DNA of 64,000 nucleotides from Trichobilharzia regenti (lineage: Eukaryota; Platyhelminthes; Trematoda; Strigeidida; Schistosomatidae): assembly GCA_944472135.2 (NCBI GenBank), contig OX235270.1, forward strand, positions 122,527,842 through 122,591,841, given 5' to 3'. The position numbers were made by a program, and so were the translations under genes. This document shows, in pieces, positions 33,746 through 45,954 of the stretch. Each line of letters begins with the position of its first letter. Position 1 is the first letter of the stretch. The notes under the pieces were generated by a model. The model searched no databases. It saw only the letters and a list, made by a program, of their open reading frames with translations, and was not told where the DNA came from.

Positions 33746-33899
33746 TGCTACACAGAGTCTCTCAGTGTCGCACAAAGGGACTTCGCGTACACTATCTGTA
33801 CATAGCTGAAGCATTATTTATTCGGAATCTGAAAGCAGACCTCTGCATTCAAAAGCGATACATACATTCTCTCACCCTACCGTGACCAGAGTGACGTTC

Positions 33900-34755
33900 T
33901 TTCTATAGTTTTGCTTCTTTCTTTTTTATCATGTAATTTCACTATTATCATTATTGTTATTGTTATTATTATTTTATTGTCATTATTATTCCCATCATTC
34001 ACATTTTATTACCACTCTATTACTGTTTATTAATAACATTCCGTTTTCATAGAGATTTTACATAAAAACATTTTATCGTCTTTCCACTAGTTCTTTTCCA
34101 TTACACTCGAGCTTATTGATTCATCATTATCTCACACTTATTAAGTCAAGCCAGAGTCTGTCTCTTTTCAATTCACACTAAGTAATGCATTTTTCGAGGA
34201 CAAAGTATACCAGTATCTGAGTGGTCTGATGATTTCTTTGTTAAATATAATTACGATTGTACAGCTCATGAAGGAAAGATTTTTCTTCGCTGTTTACGTC
34301 TTTTTCATATGAAGCAAATGTACCAAAGAATCATAATAAAAACAAAAAAATAATAAAGATCATCATAATGAGAAGTGATGCTTGGACTGTAAATGTCCTT
34401 CAGTTTACAGACATAACTCTTATCCTACATCTTAGCCGAATCGCTGCAGTCTTTCCCTAGACTGTAAATATTGGAGCTTTATACGATATATCCTTAAGTG
34501 ATATAATAATAATAATTAACAACCCCTTTTCGATATCAATCAGGAGTTAATATCATCAAGAAAAATGATATGAGAAACGTGTGTATCTGATAAGCTGTTT
34601 ACAGTTTTGAGCACGAAAATGTAAACTAAGCATGCTACATGGACTGCAAAAATATTATTGGCGGATAACTCTTAGAAATAACAGAAACACAATTATATCT
34701 CTAAGTAAATAATAAGTTTTTGTTATTCTAATTACTGAATAAATTGAGGAGGTAG
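33900..34755. other. AT-rich intergenic DNA
   Basis: ATT-rich low complexity at 33940-34010 and A-rich stretches near 34340; likely PLE 3' debris at the left. No gene. Confidence 0.4.
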
Positions 34756-35183
34756 ACATTTAATAATAATAATAATAATAATTTGCTTTATTTTAAAAAC
34801 AGTGCTAATGATACAGCAAGGAATTTTCAGCATTCAGTACAATATTGCATATAAGTTACTCAAAAACGACAAAAACTATAAGAATAAACATTACATAATA
34901 ATAATAAAACGTTGTTATAGCCGCTACATAGCCAAATTACTGTATGCAATACGGAGAAAGATATGTATAAAGTATAAAATTGTAGTAATAATATTAATAA
35001 CAACTAAAATAAAGTAGCAAAGTTATAACTAAACGATAGAAAGTGTGACACCATAAAATACAGAAAGATGAACAATGAAAGTGTCAATTCACTTTGCCAA
35101 TTACACAGTAGCTTATATGTTTCACGTCTAACAGAGTCTTCATCACATAAAATACGGGCTAAATAGGGTATTGTAGAATTTCT

Positions 35184-35762
35184 TTACTTAGTGGTACGAG
35201 CATATAACTTCTTATATTGACTTCTCGTCCTACCTGATGAGATGCAAGGGGATAGTTGTGAATAAAGGGGGTGCAGGCGGTCTGACAGTACGGCCTTAGC
35301 CCATTTTGTACAGGAATTTAGGTGTCTCTTGACTATAGTATTGGCGAACTCACGCAGTGGCAGACCGCAAGCCCTACTCACAGCATTTAATACTCTTCGT
35401 AATATGATATAATCTTTTTTGAGAAGCCCAGGAAAGATTAATGGAGAGCAGTAGAGTACAATAGGTAAAATACAGGAGTTTAAAAATTGCAAAAATAAAG
35501 GTTGGTTGATACCTGATTTTCTTAACTTTTTAATGTAGAAGGTAAGACGAAATAGATAGATAGACGAAATAGAGATAGATAAGATGTGAGATGACCATGA
35601 AAGGTCAGAGGAAAGAACTAATCCAAGGTATTTAATGCTTGACTTGGTTTCAGTTTCAGTGCCATGTATACTACAGGGATCATGAGAACTAACTAGTTCA
35701 TGTAAGTCACGTCGATGCTTGAAAGTAAAGTCAAGCGCCTGACATTTGGAAGGATTTAACAT
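35184..35762 (-). pseudogene. CR1 RT C-terminal fragment
   Basis: Continues NPSKCQALDF, IKYLGLVLSSDLSW, FYIKKLRKSGINQPLFLQFL and the Cys-containing tail HLNSCTKWAKAVLSD. Same order as the intact copy at 25240-25800. Confidence 0.8.
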
Positions 35763-35783
35763 AAGACCATTTGACTTAGACCA

Positions 35784-36209
35784 CTAGCTGATGTCCAACA
35801 GAAAGCTATTAAGTTTAGTGCAGTCAAACTCAGCAGTGACACGCAGTGATACAATCAGATCATCTGCATATTTAACGAAGTTAGTTTCGTTGAAATGAGG
35901 CAGGTCGTGTAGGAAGAAAGAAAAAATAAAAGGAGAGAGAACGGCACCTTGAGGAACACCGGCTTTTGTTAGCGAGGTAGAAGAAGATTTACCATTAAAT
36001 ACAGTATACTGCATTCTATCAGAAAAATAGGAATGCAACCAACTCTTAGCCCAGGATCCTGTCTGTGTCATCGAAAGCTTATTTAATAAAAGGCCCCTAG
36101 GTACAGAGTCAAAAGCTGATGTGTAGTCTAGGAAAGCACCACGAACATATTTGGTACCTTTGTATAGACAAGAAACAATATTATGATATAAGACAACCTC
36201 AGCATCCAA
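35784..36209 (-). pseudogene. CR1 RT palm fragment with YADD
   Basis: FLDYTSAFDSVPRGLLLNKL and GVPQGAVLSPFIFSFFLHDL precede KYADDLIVS. It ends at the TAG after LLDIS. Confidence 0.8.
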
Positions 36210-36814
36210 GGTACATCTACCATGTTGTTCAAATCAAGTCATCTACTCTGACACGTAATAGATTGGAACTTGTATGTAAATTCAAGCATCAACTGCCTCT
36301 CTATTTGAATGTTACTGATTAACCTTATAGATGTACATATGATATCACTATTCAGTGATTCTGTAAACTAGAACACGAAGTGCAAGAGTAGAATTTTGGC
36401 ACTTTGCTAGAATATGGTTTCATATTAGATAGGTTCATTTAATATAACGCAGTGTGATAAAGTATGAATGACGAGATGTAATTTCAAGTACAATTGAATA
36501 CTACTAATTAGGAGAATAATATTCACACCTCCTGTGTCCCTGTTTGTTACATTAAAGTCACAAGTCAGCTGTAATGACAAAATTGTGTTTATATTTTGTC
36601 TATGCTGTTCGAAGATTCAGACAAACTAATCAATTTTAAGAAAAACGTGTGTGTGTGTGTTTGGAGAAAATGGTTAGTGAAGTACTGCACAGAGTAGTGT
36701 TACTAGAATGTTGTCATAAACAATCACACTTATTCTAGGACTACTCCTATTGTGCAATATTCTTGACTAACTACATATTTATTAGTGTAAAATATTCCCA
36801 TATTATGAATTAAA

Positions 36815-37110
36815 AGTCAATCTGAAAGAAGAATATTCTTTTCATTAATTTCTCTTCAGGTTCTTACAATTATAAAATGTAATATTTATTTATTGTCGTT
36901 ACAATAATGGCCAGTTATGCGGCGGTGGATACATTTTTCACGTAGAATAACAGACTAGTTGTGGGATGTCAAAATAAATATTCGTATTTGTTTAACAAAT
37001 GTGGTAGGCAGAAGACGCTTATAAAATATTGTAAACTGGAAGAAAATGGTGTTGATTAGTTATATTAGATTTGTAGAGTGTGAGGTAGGAAAATTGACAA
37101 GTCATATTGT
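36815..37110. repeat. Dispersed repeat, direct copy at 58300-58590
   Basis: The landmarks TTTCTCTTCAGGTTCTTACA, GGGGTGTCAAAATAAATA-like and TAGAGTGTGAGGTAGGAAAA occur in the same order in both places. At 58.3 kb it adjoins a minus-strand PLE, so it may be PLE 3' sequence. Confidence 0.6.
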
Positions 37111-37199
37111 AAAATTTAAGTCCACTGTGCAAAGACCATTTAATATGAGAATGATATATGACGGGGGTAGTTTTGATGTGGGGCTATGAAATATTGATA

Positions 37200-37515
37200 G
37201 GCAGTCTTGTCTTACAGGAGTAAAACAAGCTGGCTGCCTGCCTATTATCACCTACCACGATATTCTTAATTGTGGTGGACTGAATTATGCGTCAGACTGT
37301 TGGCGACGAGGAGTCAGGAATACGCTGGACGACCGATAAGTAGACTCGAGAAGATCCGGATTTCGCGCGTGGATGATATATGTTTAACGTCACACAAACT
37401 CAAAGACTTACAGGCAGGCGAAAACCAACAAACTGTCTGAAGAGGCTAGCAGCGAAAACAGGACTTCAGGTGAACACAGTGAAGACGGGAAATGGGGATG
37501 TTCTGCTGAAGCCCT
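37200..37515 (+). mobile_element. RTE LINE fragment, plus strand
   Basis: The reverse complement equivalent of 52760-53000: encodes pieces like WRRGVRNTLDDR and DLQAGENQQ. It ends with GAAGCCCTATTTCACAC, a degraded RTE terminus. Confidence 0.6.
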
Positions 37516-37544
37516 ATTTCACACTATTGTATTGATGTGATACA

Positions 37545-37737
37545 GACAATGTGTTCTAACGGAATATTACTCCCACAATAAGAACTACTGCATTTGATGG
37601 TGTTAACGTCTGAATATCATTTCCACAGTTCAATAGTGCATTAGCAACGCAATTTTCTATGTGTATTTGAGCATCCTATTTCATGTCGTTTAATGTAAAC
37701 CAAAAATCACACGCTCTATGATTGGTTGAAGAATATA

Positions 37738-37776
<39 letters not shown>

Positions 37777-37855
37777 AATAAACAGCGGTTTACTCAATTG
37801 AAAAGATACCTTTGCTTCTGTGTCTTGCCTTCTACTGCTAATAATAATGCTCATA
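37545..37855 (+). repeat. LTR-like repeat (copy 1)
   Basis: It matches the reverse complement of 48085-48490 over the segment ATTTCATGT.GTTT.ATGTAA, GATTGGTT...GAATATAAAC and TGTGTCTTG.CTTCTA. A CAAT-like GATTGG followed by a TATA-like AATATAAAC suggests a promoter-bearing terminal repeat. An AT microsatellite (37741-37772) has expanded just after the TATA-like site. Confidence 0.4.
37741..37772. repeat. (TA)16 microsatellite
   Basis: Uninterrupted TA dinucleotides within the LTR-like repeat. Confidence 0.95.
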
Positions 37856-38298
37856 CCATTTCAGCAATAGGGCCTATCCTTTTAGAACATGTAATGTAAA
37901 CAGTTCTGTTGATTACTCAATCTAGGAATTTCAACGAAACTTCAACTGATCGTGTGAACAAATCTATCACGAATAATAAAATCAAATCGAGTTTTGATTT
38001 TGAGTATCTTTAATTCATGTAAGGGAGATGATTTAGTTAAAAAAAAAGCCATGTGTCTCCAACATATTCAGAACTCTCAGGCACTAACAATGATTCTTTT
38101 TACACGTCTACATTTAATTGACTAACAAACTGTCGCCTTAAATCCCATGTATATTCACTTATCTAAAGTAAATTCTTTTTAAAATCATTTTTGTGAAGTT
38201 AAACAATAGTCGCCCATGTATGAGAACGCTCCAGTGACTTTGAGCGCTTACTAGTCGTTGGTTAACGACAACTGTCATTACTGTAGCACAGATAAGAT

Positions 38299-38455
38299 AA
38301 GATAATAATAGCTTTATGCCAAAACAGTACTTGTGATACAGAATGGAATTCTCAGCATTTTACTACAATATTGCATCCAATTAGTTCATTAACAATAAAT
38401 AAAGTTCTGCATAGAATAAGGTAATCTCAATTAGTTTTGACAACAACATATGAAC
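38299..38455 (-). mobile_element. CR1 LINE 3'-end fragment
   Basis: It matches 520-660 and 46975-47115: antisense 3' end (ACTTGTGATACAGAATGGAA) with the ATAATAATAG tail on the left. Confidence 0.75.
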
Positions 38456-38532
38456 GCTGTTCACCAACTAGGGGGCAAATTTCACACAGATCACGTTTTT
38501 AAGTAATATTTGGACAATTTATTAATAGCTCC

Positions 38533-38660
38533 TTAGGGTTAGGATTACGGTTAGGGTAGATATTAGGGTTAAGGTTAGGATCAGGGTTATAATTAGGATT
38601 AAGGTTAGTGTTATGGTGAGGATTAAGGTTAGGGTTACGATTAGGGATAGATTTAGAGTT
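38533..38660. repeat. Degenerate interstitial telomere-like repeat
   Basis: Repeated TTAGGGTTAAGGTTAGGAT-like units, TTAGGG being the schistosome telomere unit. About 20 six-base units with substitutions; not an uninterrupted array. Confidence 0.75.
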
Positions 38661-39822
38661 GGTTTTAACTGCTTTCACTATCCACATTTTCCTGGTAATT
38701 ATTCGTCGATCCTCCTACTGTAAAACATAGTAATTCTATTGAGGACTTTTTGGGAAGACTGCGAAACAGTTTAAGAGCAATAAACGGGCGAGAAAAGAAA
38801 GCTCACCTTAAGTCACCTCGGTGAATCCATGTACAGATATTGGTCTAGCTGATACTGTTCACTATAACTGAGACATATTTTTAAGTCATGTCAGAAAAAG
38901 ATACCCTGTTTAATGTGTTTTCATGCATTTTCTTGTAAATAAACATAATTTTTTAATGCGAAAATCCCTTATTTTTATGGTTGGTCGGCTTAAGATTACT
39001 CGTACGTTCGCATCCCTTGGAACGCCATTGTTTAAATTTACCGTCATATTTATGTGAATTACACTTGGTACTCATTTATTTAACTGGTATTCTGAAGGAC
39101 ACATGAAATTCAGTATGCCAACGTGTAATGTTGTCAATTATTTCTAATTTATTTAGAAGTTTTCTGGGCATTCACTGTCACTTTTGCTGATCGCTATTAA
39201 TAATTAGGAGTGAATTACCATTAGACGATTTCTTCAGCCACACTTTACACAATCGAACTTGTTTACATCTTCATAATCAATTATATACTTTAATTTGGTT
39301 GGTAATTCCTGTTACAGGGATCTAGAGCGCGCATTTTGTCCGGATTGGGACATGCTACCTGGGTGTGCCTGCATTTATAGTGGCAGGTGGAGTTGATGCT
39401 TAGACTCCGACCTAGTATTAGGAGCTGGAGCCATGATATCTACGCCTTGTATATTGCGTGTCAGTTGTTATTTGTTTAAGTTAATTTGAATTTCCCAGTT
39501 TAAATCAAACCAAACACATAAATATCTACAGTTTACCCTGGATAGTGATTATATCTTATTGTTAAAGGGTTAGTTCACCATCTGAAAGATACCTTGGGCT
39601 TAGTGTTTGTCGTGTGTGATATGCCTGCAGTCTCAAGCAAAACTAGTGACGCCTCAGTCAGTCTGTCAGTCTCTAGGTGGACACAGGTTTCTTGTTGGCT
39701 ATTAGCAACAACCACAAAGCTTAAGTCTAGGAATTTATACCTATTGCTTTAACTACTTAACGTCAATTCATAGTGCAGAGTGGTAGTGAGTCACTAAGCT
39801 TGGTAACGGCAGTCCAAAGTTA
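38661..39822. other. Intergenic DNA with a GC-richer patch
   Basis: 39320-39440 is markedly less AT-rich (GAGCGCGCATTTTGTCCGGA) but shows no recognised coding or RNA signature. It could be part of an unidentified terminal repeat. Confidence 0.35.
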
Positions 39823-40015
39823 AATGTCGATAGCACAGTGGTTAGGACTCTCGTTGACTATGCATATGGTCTGGGGTTCGATCCCCTACCGACGCACACC
39901 TGATATCAATGGTTGGGCTGCAAAATTTGGGCTATCGATATCACATGCTGAAAATTCCATACTTCTACCAAAAAGTACTGTGTGGTTTTAAGCTATAATC
40001 AAAAAAAAAATTTTT
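39823..40015 (+). repeat. SINE-A copy
   Basis: A box GATAGCACAGTGGTTAGGAC, B box GGTTCGATCCC, SINE-A tail and a poly(A)-like end near 40005-40015. Confidence 0.75.
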
Positions 40016-40469
40016 ATCAACACCAACAATAAAGACTAGATTTTTGACACTGATTACATCATAGTGACAAATCAATGCACCTGTGTTATACTGACTGGAC
40101 GTGTTCGTTAAAGTATCAAGGTGACATCCTTTAGAAAACATTCATTATAAGTTAACATTTTTAAACTTTCTATTGTAGGTCATCTGTACTTGAATGTGTT
40201 TATGTATATATATATCGAATTGTTGACATTTCATTTAATAAGAATTTCTAAGTGTTAGTTTGGTTATTGACAGTTATTTCGCTGATCCTACTACGAAAAT
40301 TCGAAAAACTCTAACCATTAGGTTTAAACTTGTAGGAATTTACAGTATTTCTCAGGTAACAAGGATATTATTGTGTGATGTTTTTTTTTAAATATTGAAG
40401 GAAGATTTGAACTATCTAATTATATTTGGTTTGTAAGGATTAAATTTGTTTTTTAAGAGTTTGACCACG

Positions 40470-40650
40470 GATTAATATCGGCTAGGGAACCATTGAAAAC
40501 CAGGGAGTACTGGACAGCTGCTGTTTCATCCTAGTTTGGGAATCATCGGCGGTACGCACCAACTGGCTTTTGGAACCCAGGTTACAAGGCAAGATTGTAT
40601 ACCATTCAGCCACTGGAACCCGATCCAATGGCCCATGGATTCAACCTTCT
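40470..40650 (-). repeat. Hammerhead SINE, minus strand
   Basis: Antisense order: tail (ATTAATATCGGCTAGGGAAC), hammerhead-like block (40507-40555), then degenerate tRNA head to about 40650. It abuts a plus-strand head fragment (40640-40750), making a head-to-head pair. Confidence 0.6.
40507..40555 (-). ncRNA. Hammerhead-like module with looped stem III
   Basis: Minus strand: GTACCG, CCGATGA (one change from CTGATGA), stem II TTCC/GGAT (partial), GAAA, then ACAG-CAG-CTGT, which can form a 4-bp stem III with a 3-base loop, and GTC followed by CAGTAC. Confidence 0.4.
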
Positions 40651-40750
40651 GCAACGAATCACGGGTTCCAGTGGCTGAATGGTATACAAACTTGCCTTGT
40701 AATTGGAAAGTGCTGGGTTCGAGCTCCAGTGGGTGCGTACTACCGATAAT
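40640..40750 (+). repeat. Hammerhead SINE head fragment, plus strand
   Basis: GGTTCCAGTGGCTGAATGGT, GGGTTCGAGCTCC and GGGTGCGTACT: tRNA-like head ending just before the hammerhead core. Confidence 0.55.
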
Positions 40751-41161
40751 TTAAACTATCATTATAATTTGGATTTAATTTTATTCTGTATGTGTGTGTG
40801 TATTCACGAAAGATTCAGATTGCTCTTTAACCAGCTTGAAAAAAATTACCCACTGACAGTGTATGAAGAAATTTACACTTTGGTTTTTTGGAAGCATGAT
40901 TAACCAAACAAACTATCATCGTCATAATGATTTTTTTTTCTTTTTTAAACAGAGACACATCTTATAAGTTTATGTTAGTCTATTAACATGTAAATGCATC
41001 ATTAATAATGAAATCGTGATTATAAAAGAAAATTTGATTGGACGTGAATTTAACCTGGATAGGTTGAGAATTTATCGACCTAATATGTAGCTATACGAAA
41101 ATATTAAAACAGTTAAACTGATTAATTTATGCTTATTAATAATTAGACAACACTTCTAAAT

Positions 41162-41449
41162 ATGTCTGAAACTACTGGAATAATTAAAAAATCATGTTGT
41201 ATATTAAAAAGGCTGGATGGGAAGTTGGCTATTGTCACTGGTGCCAGTACAGGAATTGGTTTGGTAACAGCTGGGGAATTAGCACGTCGTGGTGCTAAGG
41301 TAATCATGGCGTGCAGGAACTTATCGAAAGCTAAAGGTGCGAAAAAGCAATTGTTGGAGAAATATGGTGTTAACAATCCAGAAAGCGTGAATATTGATGT
41401 AGCGTGTAAAGATGTGACTCGGTCATTAAGTCCAATTCAAAATGAACAA
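41162..41449 (+). CDS. SDR gene B, exon 1
   Basis: It encodes residues 1-96, starting at the ATG of MSETTG shared with gene A. Donor GTGAGT at 41450. Confidence 0.9.
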
Positions 41450-41859
41450 GTGAGTTCAGTTTTCAAAAAAACATGTTGGTTTCTGTGTTCTTTTGTCTGA
41501 ATGATTTACGGATTATTCTGCTGAACTACAGTGGTGGTATTTGAAATTTGAAATTTTTTATTTAAAGTAGGCATATCGCACTGTATAGAGTTATTATTTT
41601 AAGCTTGACGTGGCACATAAGCCAATAGAATCATTACAAAGCTTAATTTAAAGGCCAGACGACCTACTGTCACAAAACCAGGTGTGCAGATTGACTGCAA
41701 CACCACGTAAACTAATTCACCTGTCGGATTTCCTAAAGAATCCATAAACAACGAGCTTCAGTAAGACTTTAGGATGCGCTACAACTTTGGTCTTGAAAAA
41801 TGCATGTAACATCTACAAAGAAAGCATTGTTAACTTGATACGTATAAACTCAAAGATAG

Positions 41860-42190
41860 AGAAGATTTGTAGCTCAGGTGGAGAAATCTTAAAGCTCACT
41901 TGAAATTGAAGTATGCGCTGAAGATGTCTCCTGGTACGGCGATGAAAGCTTCGCAAATCAACTATCCAGCTCAGAGAACACAACCACATCAAAAACTCAA
42001 AGGTAGCAAACGAATTTGTTATGGAGAGAAAACTTAAATTAACAGATCTCTGGACACAAATTCAGTCTAGAGCCTACTCAGGAAGAAACACAATCACTTC
42101 CTATAACCAAATAAAGAAATCCATCTTATTGGACCTCTAATGAAGCACAGCAACAAGCTACAGAGAAGAATTACCGTTCCTTGACACAAT
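41860..42190. repeat. Possible dispersed repeat in intron 1 of gene B
   Basis: The phrase CTCAGAGAACACAACCACAT echoes TTCAGAGAACACAACTACAT at 9895, inside intron 1 of gene A. It may be a repeat or a remnant of common intron ancestry; weak. Confidence 0.25.
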
Positions 42191-43612
42191 AAAGTGTAAA
42201 GAAAGGAAACGGTAACAGAAAAATATCTCCCCACATTTAGAATTTTGTTAGAAGAATAAAAATGATACCTAAACGACCGTAATCGTTATTATGAATATAC
42301 GATTGAAACTTGTGATATCAGTATATAGTGTGTATAATGTTTTCAGACGTTCCCTGCTTCGTATTCTAGTTGACTTTCATAAAATTTAGATTATTAATGA
42401 TATGAGAATTTCATCAGACAGTGATGTCAATTTAGAGAACCCTTACAAACTGTGGAGGATTGTACTGCTGATTTGTTCTATCGATGTTCATTTACAAACC
42501 AACAAACATGTCGAAGCTAGAAAATCTTCTTGTCACAAAGAGGGTAAGGTGAACTTCTAGTTAAATTTCAAAGGTACATGATTTCTACTACTATCATCAT
42601 CCAGTGGTTTCAATTAGTAATTCAATAATTTCATGATTCCTATAATAATATGTTTAGGAAAAAATTACATATCACTCTTCTGTATAAAATTTAATTGATA
42701 TTATAACTTTTAGTGCTAGAATTTAAAATGTGGTATCTTGATAAAAATTGCAAAGTGTCTTGGCTAAAGCTAAGAGGCAGACATGCATTCAGTAGTACAT
42801 CCAAGTTTTAAGTTAGACTTTGTAAATGATTTTACGGAGATTTCAGTTAAAATTACTTACATTTTCAGCATTAAACAACTTTGCGTCATCTTGAAACAAA
42901 TTGATCGTATGTGTGCGTATGTGAGTCATTTATTTTTTTGTAAAGGAACCTAGTTTACACCTGATGCACAAACAGCCTCATAGACACGTGAACAAATCTG
43001 GAGAACAAGGGGATTGTGAATAATAAAAAGAGAGAGAGTATAAGTTGTACATACACTGAGGAATAACACAGTAATCTGAAAAAGTGTGTTGCAAAAAGTT
43101 TTCATGAAAAGTAAAATAGGCACTTAGCTTTAAGTACTTAGGAAATCAGTTTTATTTTTGCGAATAGTTAGATTATCTCCGCAATCAGATGCGAATTCTC
43201 AAAACATGTAGATGAAAAAAACATCGGGGACACTTAACTGACATGAACAGTTATAATAAATTCCTGTCAATGAGCTCAGCTCTATGGTAGGAGTGCACCG
43301 CATACAGCGACACAAGTTTTAGTGCCAAAATGTGTTCTGTGAAGCTGAATATCACAGTTGCGAAAATAGGACACAGATATGGCACTTTTATCACTGGTGG
43401 ACGATTTTTCCTACCTGACAGGTTTTAATTAGTTAGTATGAGGTTTTATTTATCAAAATATTTTATAAGAAGGTCTCAAAAAGTCACTGAATGAAAAAAA
43501 TCTCAATCGGTTAACATAGTAATTATTTAAGACATATGAATTTCATATTTCATCTCAAAATATGATAAGCCTTATTACTGCTCATTTAATTTGTTTTGAA
43601 TACATTATTTAG

Positions 43613-44080
43613 CTAATTATTGAAGAGCTTGATTTGGCCTCTATAGACTCAATCAAAAAGTTCTCCAGCCGAATAATCTCCAAATACACTAGGTTGGACT
43701 TCTTAATCAACAATGCCGGTCTAATTGTTGGTAAATACGAGAAGACAGTCGATGGCTTCGAAATGACTATGGGAGTTAATCATTTAGGACACTTCCTGTT
43801 GACAGAATTATTGTTACCACTGTTGAAGCGATCAGCTCCATCAAGAATAATCATTGTGTCCTCCGTGGTACACTATGCCGCTAGATTGAATAAACCAGAT
43901 TTGCAGCTTCCTGAGCATGAATACAGTGAAGTGAAGGCCTACAATCAGTCGAAACTGGCGAATGTGATGCACGCGGTTGAGTTGAGTGAGCGATTGCAAA
44001 ATAGTGGAGTGACGGTGGTCAGTGTACATCCTGGTGTAGTGAAGACTGAATTCGGTCGAGATATCAAATGCACTGGAATG
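43613..44080 (+). CDS. SDR gene B, exon 2
   Basis: The acceptor TATTTAG precedes 43613; donor GTAAGA follows at 44081. 468 nt, residues 97-252. It carries NNAG, VSS, YNQSKLANVM and HPGVVKTEF. The first third differs from gene A at many positions (for example SIKKFSSRIISKYTRLDFL), but from NNAG onwards DNA identity is very high. Confidence 0.9.
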
Positions 44081-44372
44081 GTAAGATTTCGTTAGAAACA
44101 TTTTTTAAAAAAAAACTTGTGAATTAATTTCGTAAGTTATTTTTATTTTGAGGAGACAGTTTGTTGAACTTTATGTAAGGAGAATGTGAATTCAACATCA
44201 TCACTAGCAATTCTACTTGTGATATGATTTCCAAACTCCATTTCACCTTCAGAGACAAGCTGTCTGCAACAAAGTTGAGTAAGAGTTGAACAGAGTATGT
44301 TGTTAGCCATATAAAATGGTCACTTCACTTATGCGAAAGTTAGGATCACTATGGTGGATTTATTGCTGATTA

Positions 44373-44555
44373 GCGTCGGTGGCACAGCGGTCAGGACACT
44401 CGCCGACCATGCGCATGGTCCGAGGTTCGATCCCCTACCGACACACACCTGATATCAATGGTCGGCCTGCAAAATTTGGGCTACCGATATCAATGCTGAA
44501 AATTCCATACTTGTACCAAAAATACAGTGTGGAATCAAGCTGTAATCAAAAAAAT
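44373..44555 (+). repeat. SINE-A copy in intron 2 of gene B
   Basis: GGTGGCACAGCGGTCAGGAC and GGTTCGATCCC boxes, then SINE-A tail to TGTGGAATCAAGCTGTAATC and A-rich end. Confidence 0.8.
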
Positions 44556-44782
44556 TAAAAATACTCTGAGGAACAATGTCGTTCAATAGGTATTTGGACA
44601 CTCAAGTCTAGACAAAAACTTGTACATCATAGCTGAACTGTTTGTCGATTAACTTCACATAAAATTTTAACTTTCCATTCCAAAAATGGGTACAGCATTC
44701 GCTTTACTTAATCACTCTTAGTTTCCATCATATTTAATTTGTTTTGGTCACAGAGTATTTATCAGTCATTTTAAATTTCCTT

Positions 44783-44785
<3 letters not shown>

Positions 44786-44814
<29 letters not shown>
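44786..44814. repeat. AT dinucleotide microsatellite
   Basis: About 14 AT units, in intron 2 of gene B. Confidence 0.95.
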
Positions 44815-44817
<3 letters not shown>

Positions 44818-45414
44818 CTTCACTATGTGTTACCATAACAACACCACCGCTATTTCAGCTTCAAAACTTGAAACCTATATTTTCCACTCAAAACTCAAGG
44901 AATGGAGAAGGTGGATAACTAAAATTTAGGAGATCGTATAGAGATTAGAATTACATTACCACTTGTTCTTATACGAATATTTGTCAATATTATCCTCTGT
45001 CCATGACCATTTCCATGACTTTCATGCAAGCATAATATTCCGAATTGTGAATGAAATTATAAATAATTACGAACAAAGTGTTTTGCTCTAAAAATATACG
45101 TCCCGACTAAGACCTTTGGAATTTCCTCAAAATTAATCAATTTCAAACGTGCTTTTACTGAAGCAACGCTCTTTTCCTGAAGAACATGTGGTTTACACAG
45201 TGGAAAGTTATGGAAAAAAGGTTGTCTTAGCCTTCTAAGCATCTTGCTGTAAAATGAAATAACTTAATAATAAACCAAAAATAGTAAGCTTGTAGAAAAC
45301 CAAATCTCAAATTTACAGAGTTACATGTAATTAGATTAAAAACAATGTCATGTTTTCGGAACATTTAACAGCAAACAAGAACAGTTTTACTGCATTGTAT
45401 ATCCAAAAAACAAA

Positions 45415-45495
45415 CTAATGTGTGTGTAAAACTTGGGTACTTTTTTAGTGTGGAATTCCATATAAACCTGTTTATTAGATGTATCACACAGTGTT
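45415..45495 (-). mobile_element. PLE family I terminal fragment, cut by SINE-B
   Basis: Antisense end (GTGTAAAACTTGGGTACTTT to GTTTATTAGATGTATCACAC), broken at CAGTG where SINE-B begins. Confidence 0.6.
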
Positions 45496-45496
45496 T

Positions 45497-45724
45497 TTTT
45501 TCCTTCACGTTCCCCAGTGGAACACAGGGCTTCAAGCTAGTGGCTTGAAGTTTCTGTAGCAGTGTTTATTTTAGAGGATGGGGGTGCTAGCCTCATTCCC
45601 AAACTTTCCTCTTTATCAGCATTAATTTTGGCTTAGCGAGGTAAAGGAGTGCGTTGGTCGGGAATCGAACCCAGGGCCATGTGCATGGTGGGCAAGTGTC
45701 CTAACCGCTGAGCCATCGATGCTG
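45497..45724 (-). repeat. SINE-B copy in intron 2 of gene B
   Basis: Left: poly(T) and CACGTTCCCCAGTGGAACAC (antisense RTE-like tail). Right: antisense B box GGGAATCGAACCC and A box CCTAACCGCTGAGCCA. Full length. Confidence 0.8.
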
Positions 45725-45779
45725 ATTAGTGACTGGCTCTCTACAATAGGTTACCTCTAGGAAAAAGTTATAACCAGCA

Positions 45780-45880
45780 GGGTTTATAAAGTTAGGTAGG
45801 AGAACAGTTACATCTTTATGATTGGAGTTATGGAGTTATACTCTACCACAATGCCCAAGTTTTATACTTATATCAGCAGC
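45780..45880 (+). mobile_element. PLE family I end remnant
   Basis: ATGGAGTTATACTCTACCAC then AATGCCCAAGTTTTATACTT matches the extreme 3' end seen at 21800-21830. Confidence 0.4.
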
Positions 45881-45954
45881 CTTATGATATTGGTTGGTGG
45901 TCGCGGTATATACATATATCGCCGGCTGGCAGAAGTTTTAGGCCGGTGTCTGGA

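Larger units (their letters stand above)
32540..33890 (+). mobile_element. PLE family II, 5'-truncated: RT and GIY-YIG
   Basis: The RT frame (32540-33367) is followed by a second piece from 33530 with CQFTCPCGAKYIGRRQHQ and a C-terminal EALFIRNLKADLCIQKR ending near 33883. The order and motifs are those of PLEs. The gap between the two pieces is a decayed linker with frame breaks. Confidence 0.8.
34756..36230 (-). mobile_element. CR1 LINE, 5'-truncated, nearly open RT
   Basis: The minus strand starts at FEQHGRCTLDAEVVLYHN (about 36230) and continues to the C terminus. Frames 36209-35784 and 35762-35184 are the same protein, separated by a single TAG, with KYADDLIVS intact. A short duplication adds residues near 35560 (SISISSIYLFRL against SSKIFRL). 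The 3' end has the ATT-rich tail at 34760-34785. Confidence 0.85.

Noticed and set aside
38499..38687. Asn-Pro-rich open frame
   Set aside because: It is the antisense reading of the telomere-like repeat.
43841..44101. 86-codon minus-strand frame
   Set aside because: Opposite strand of SDR gene B exon 2.
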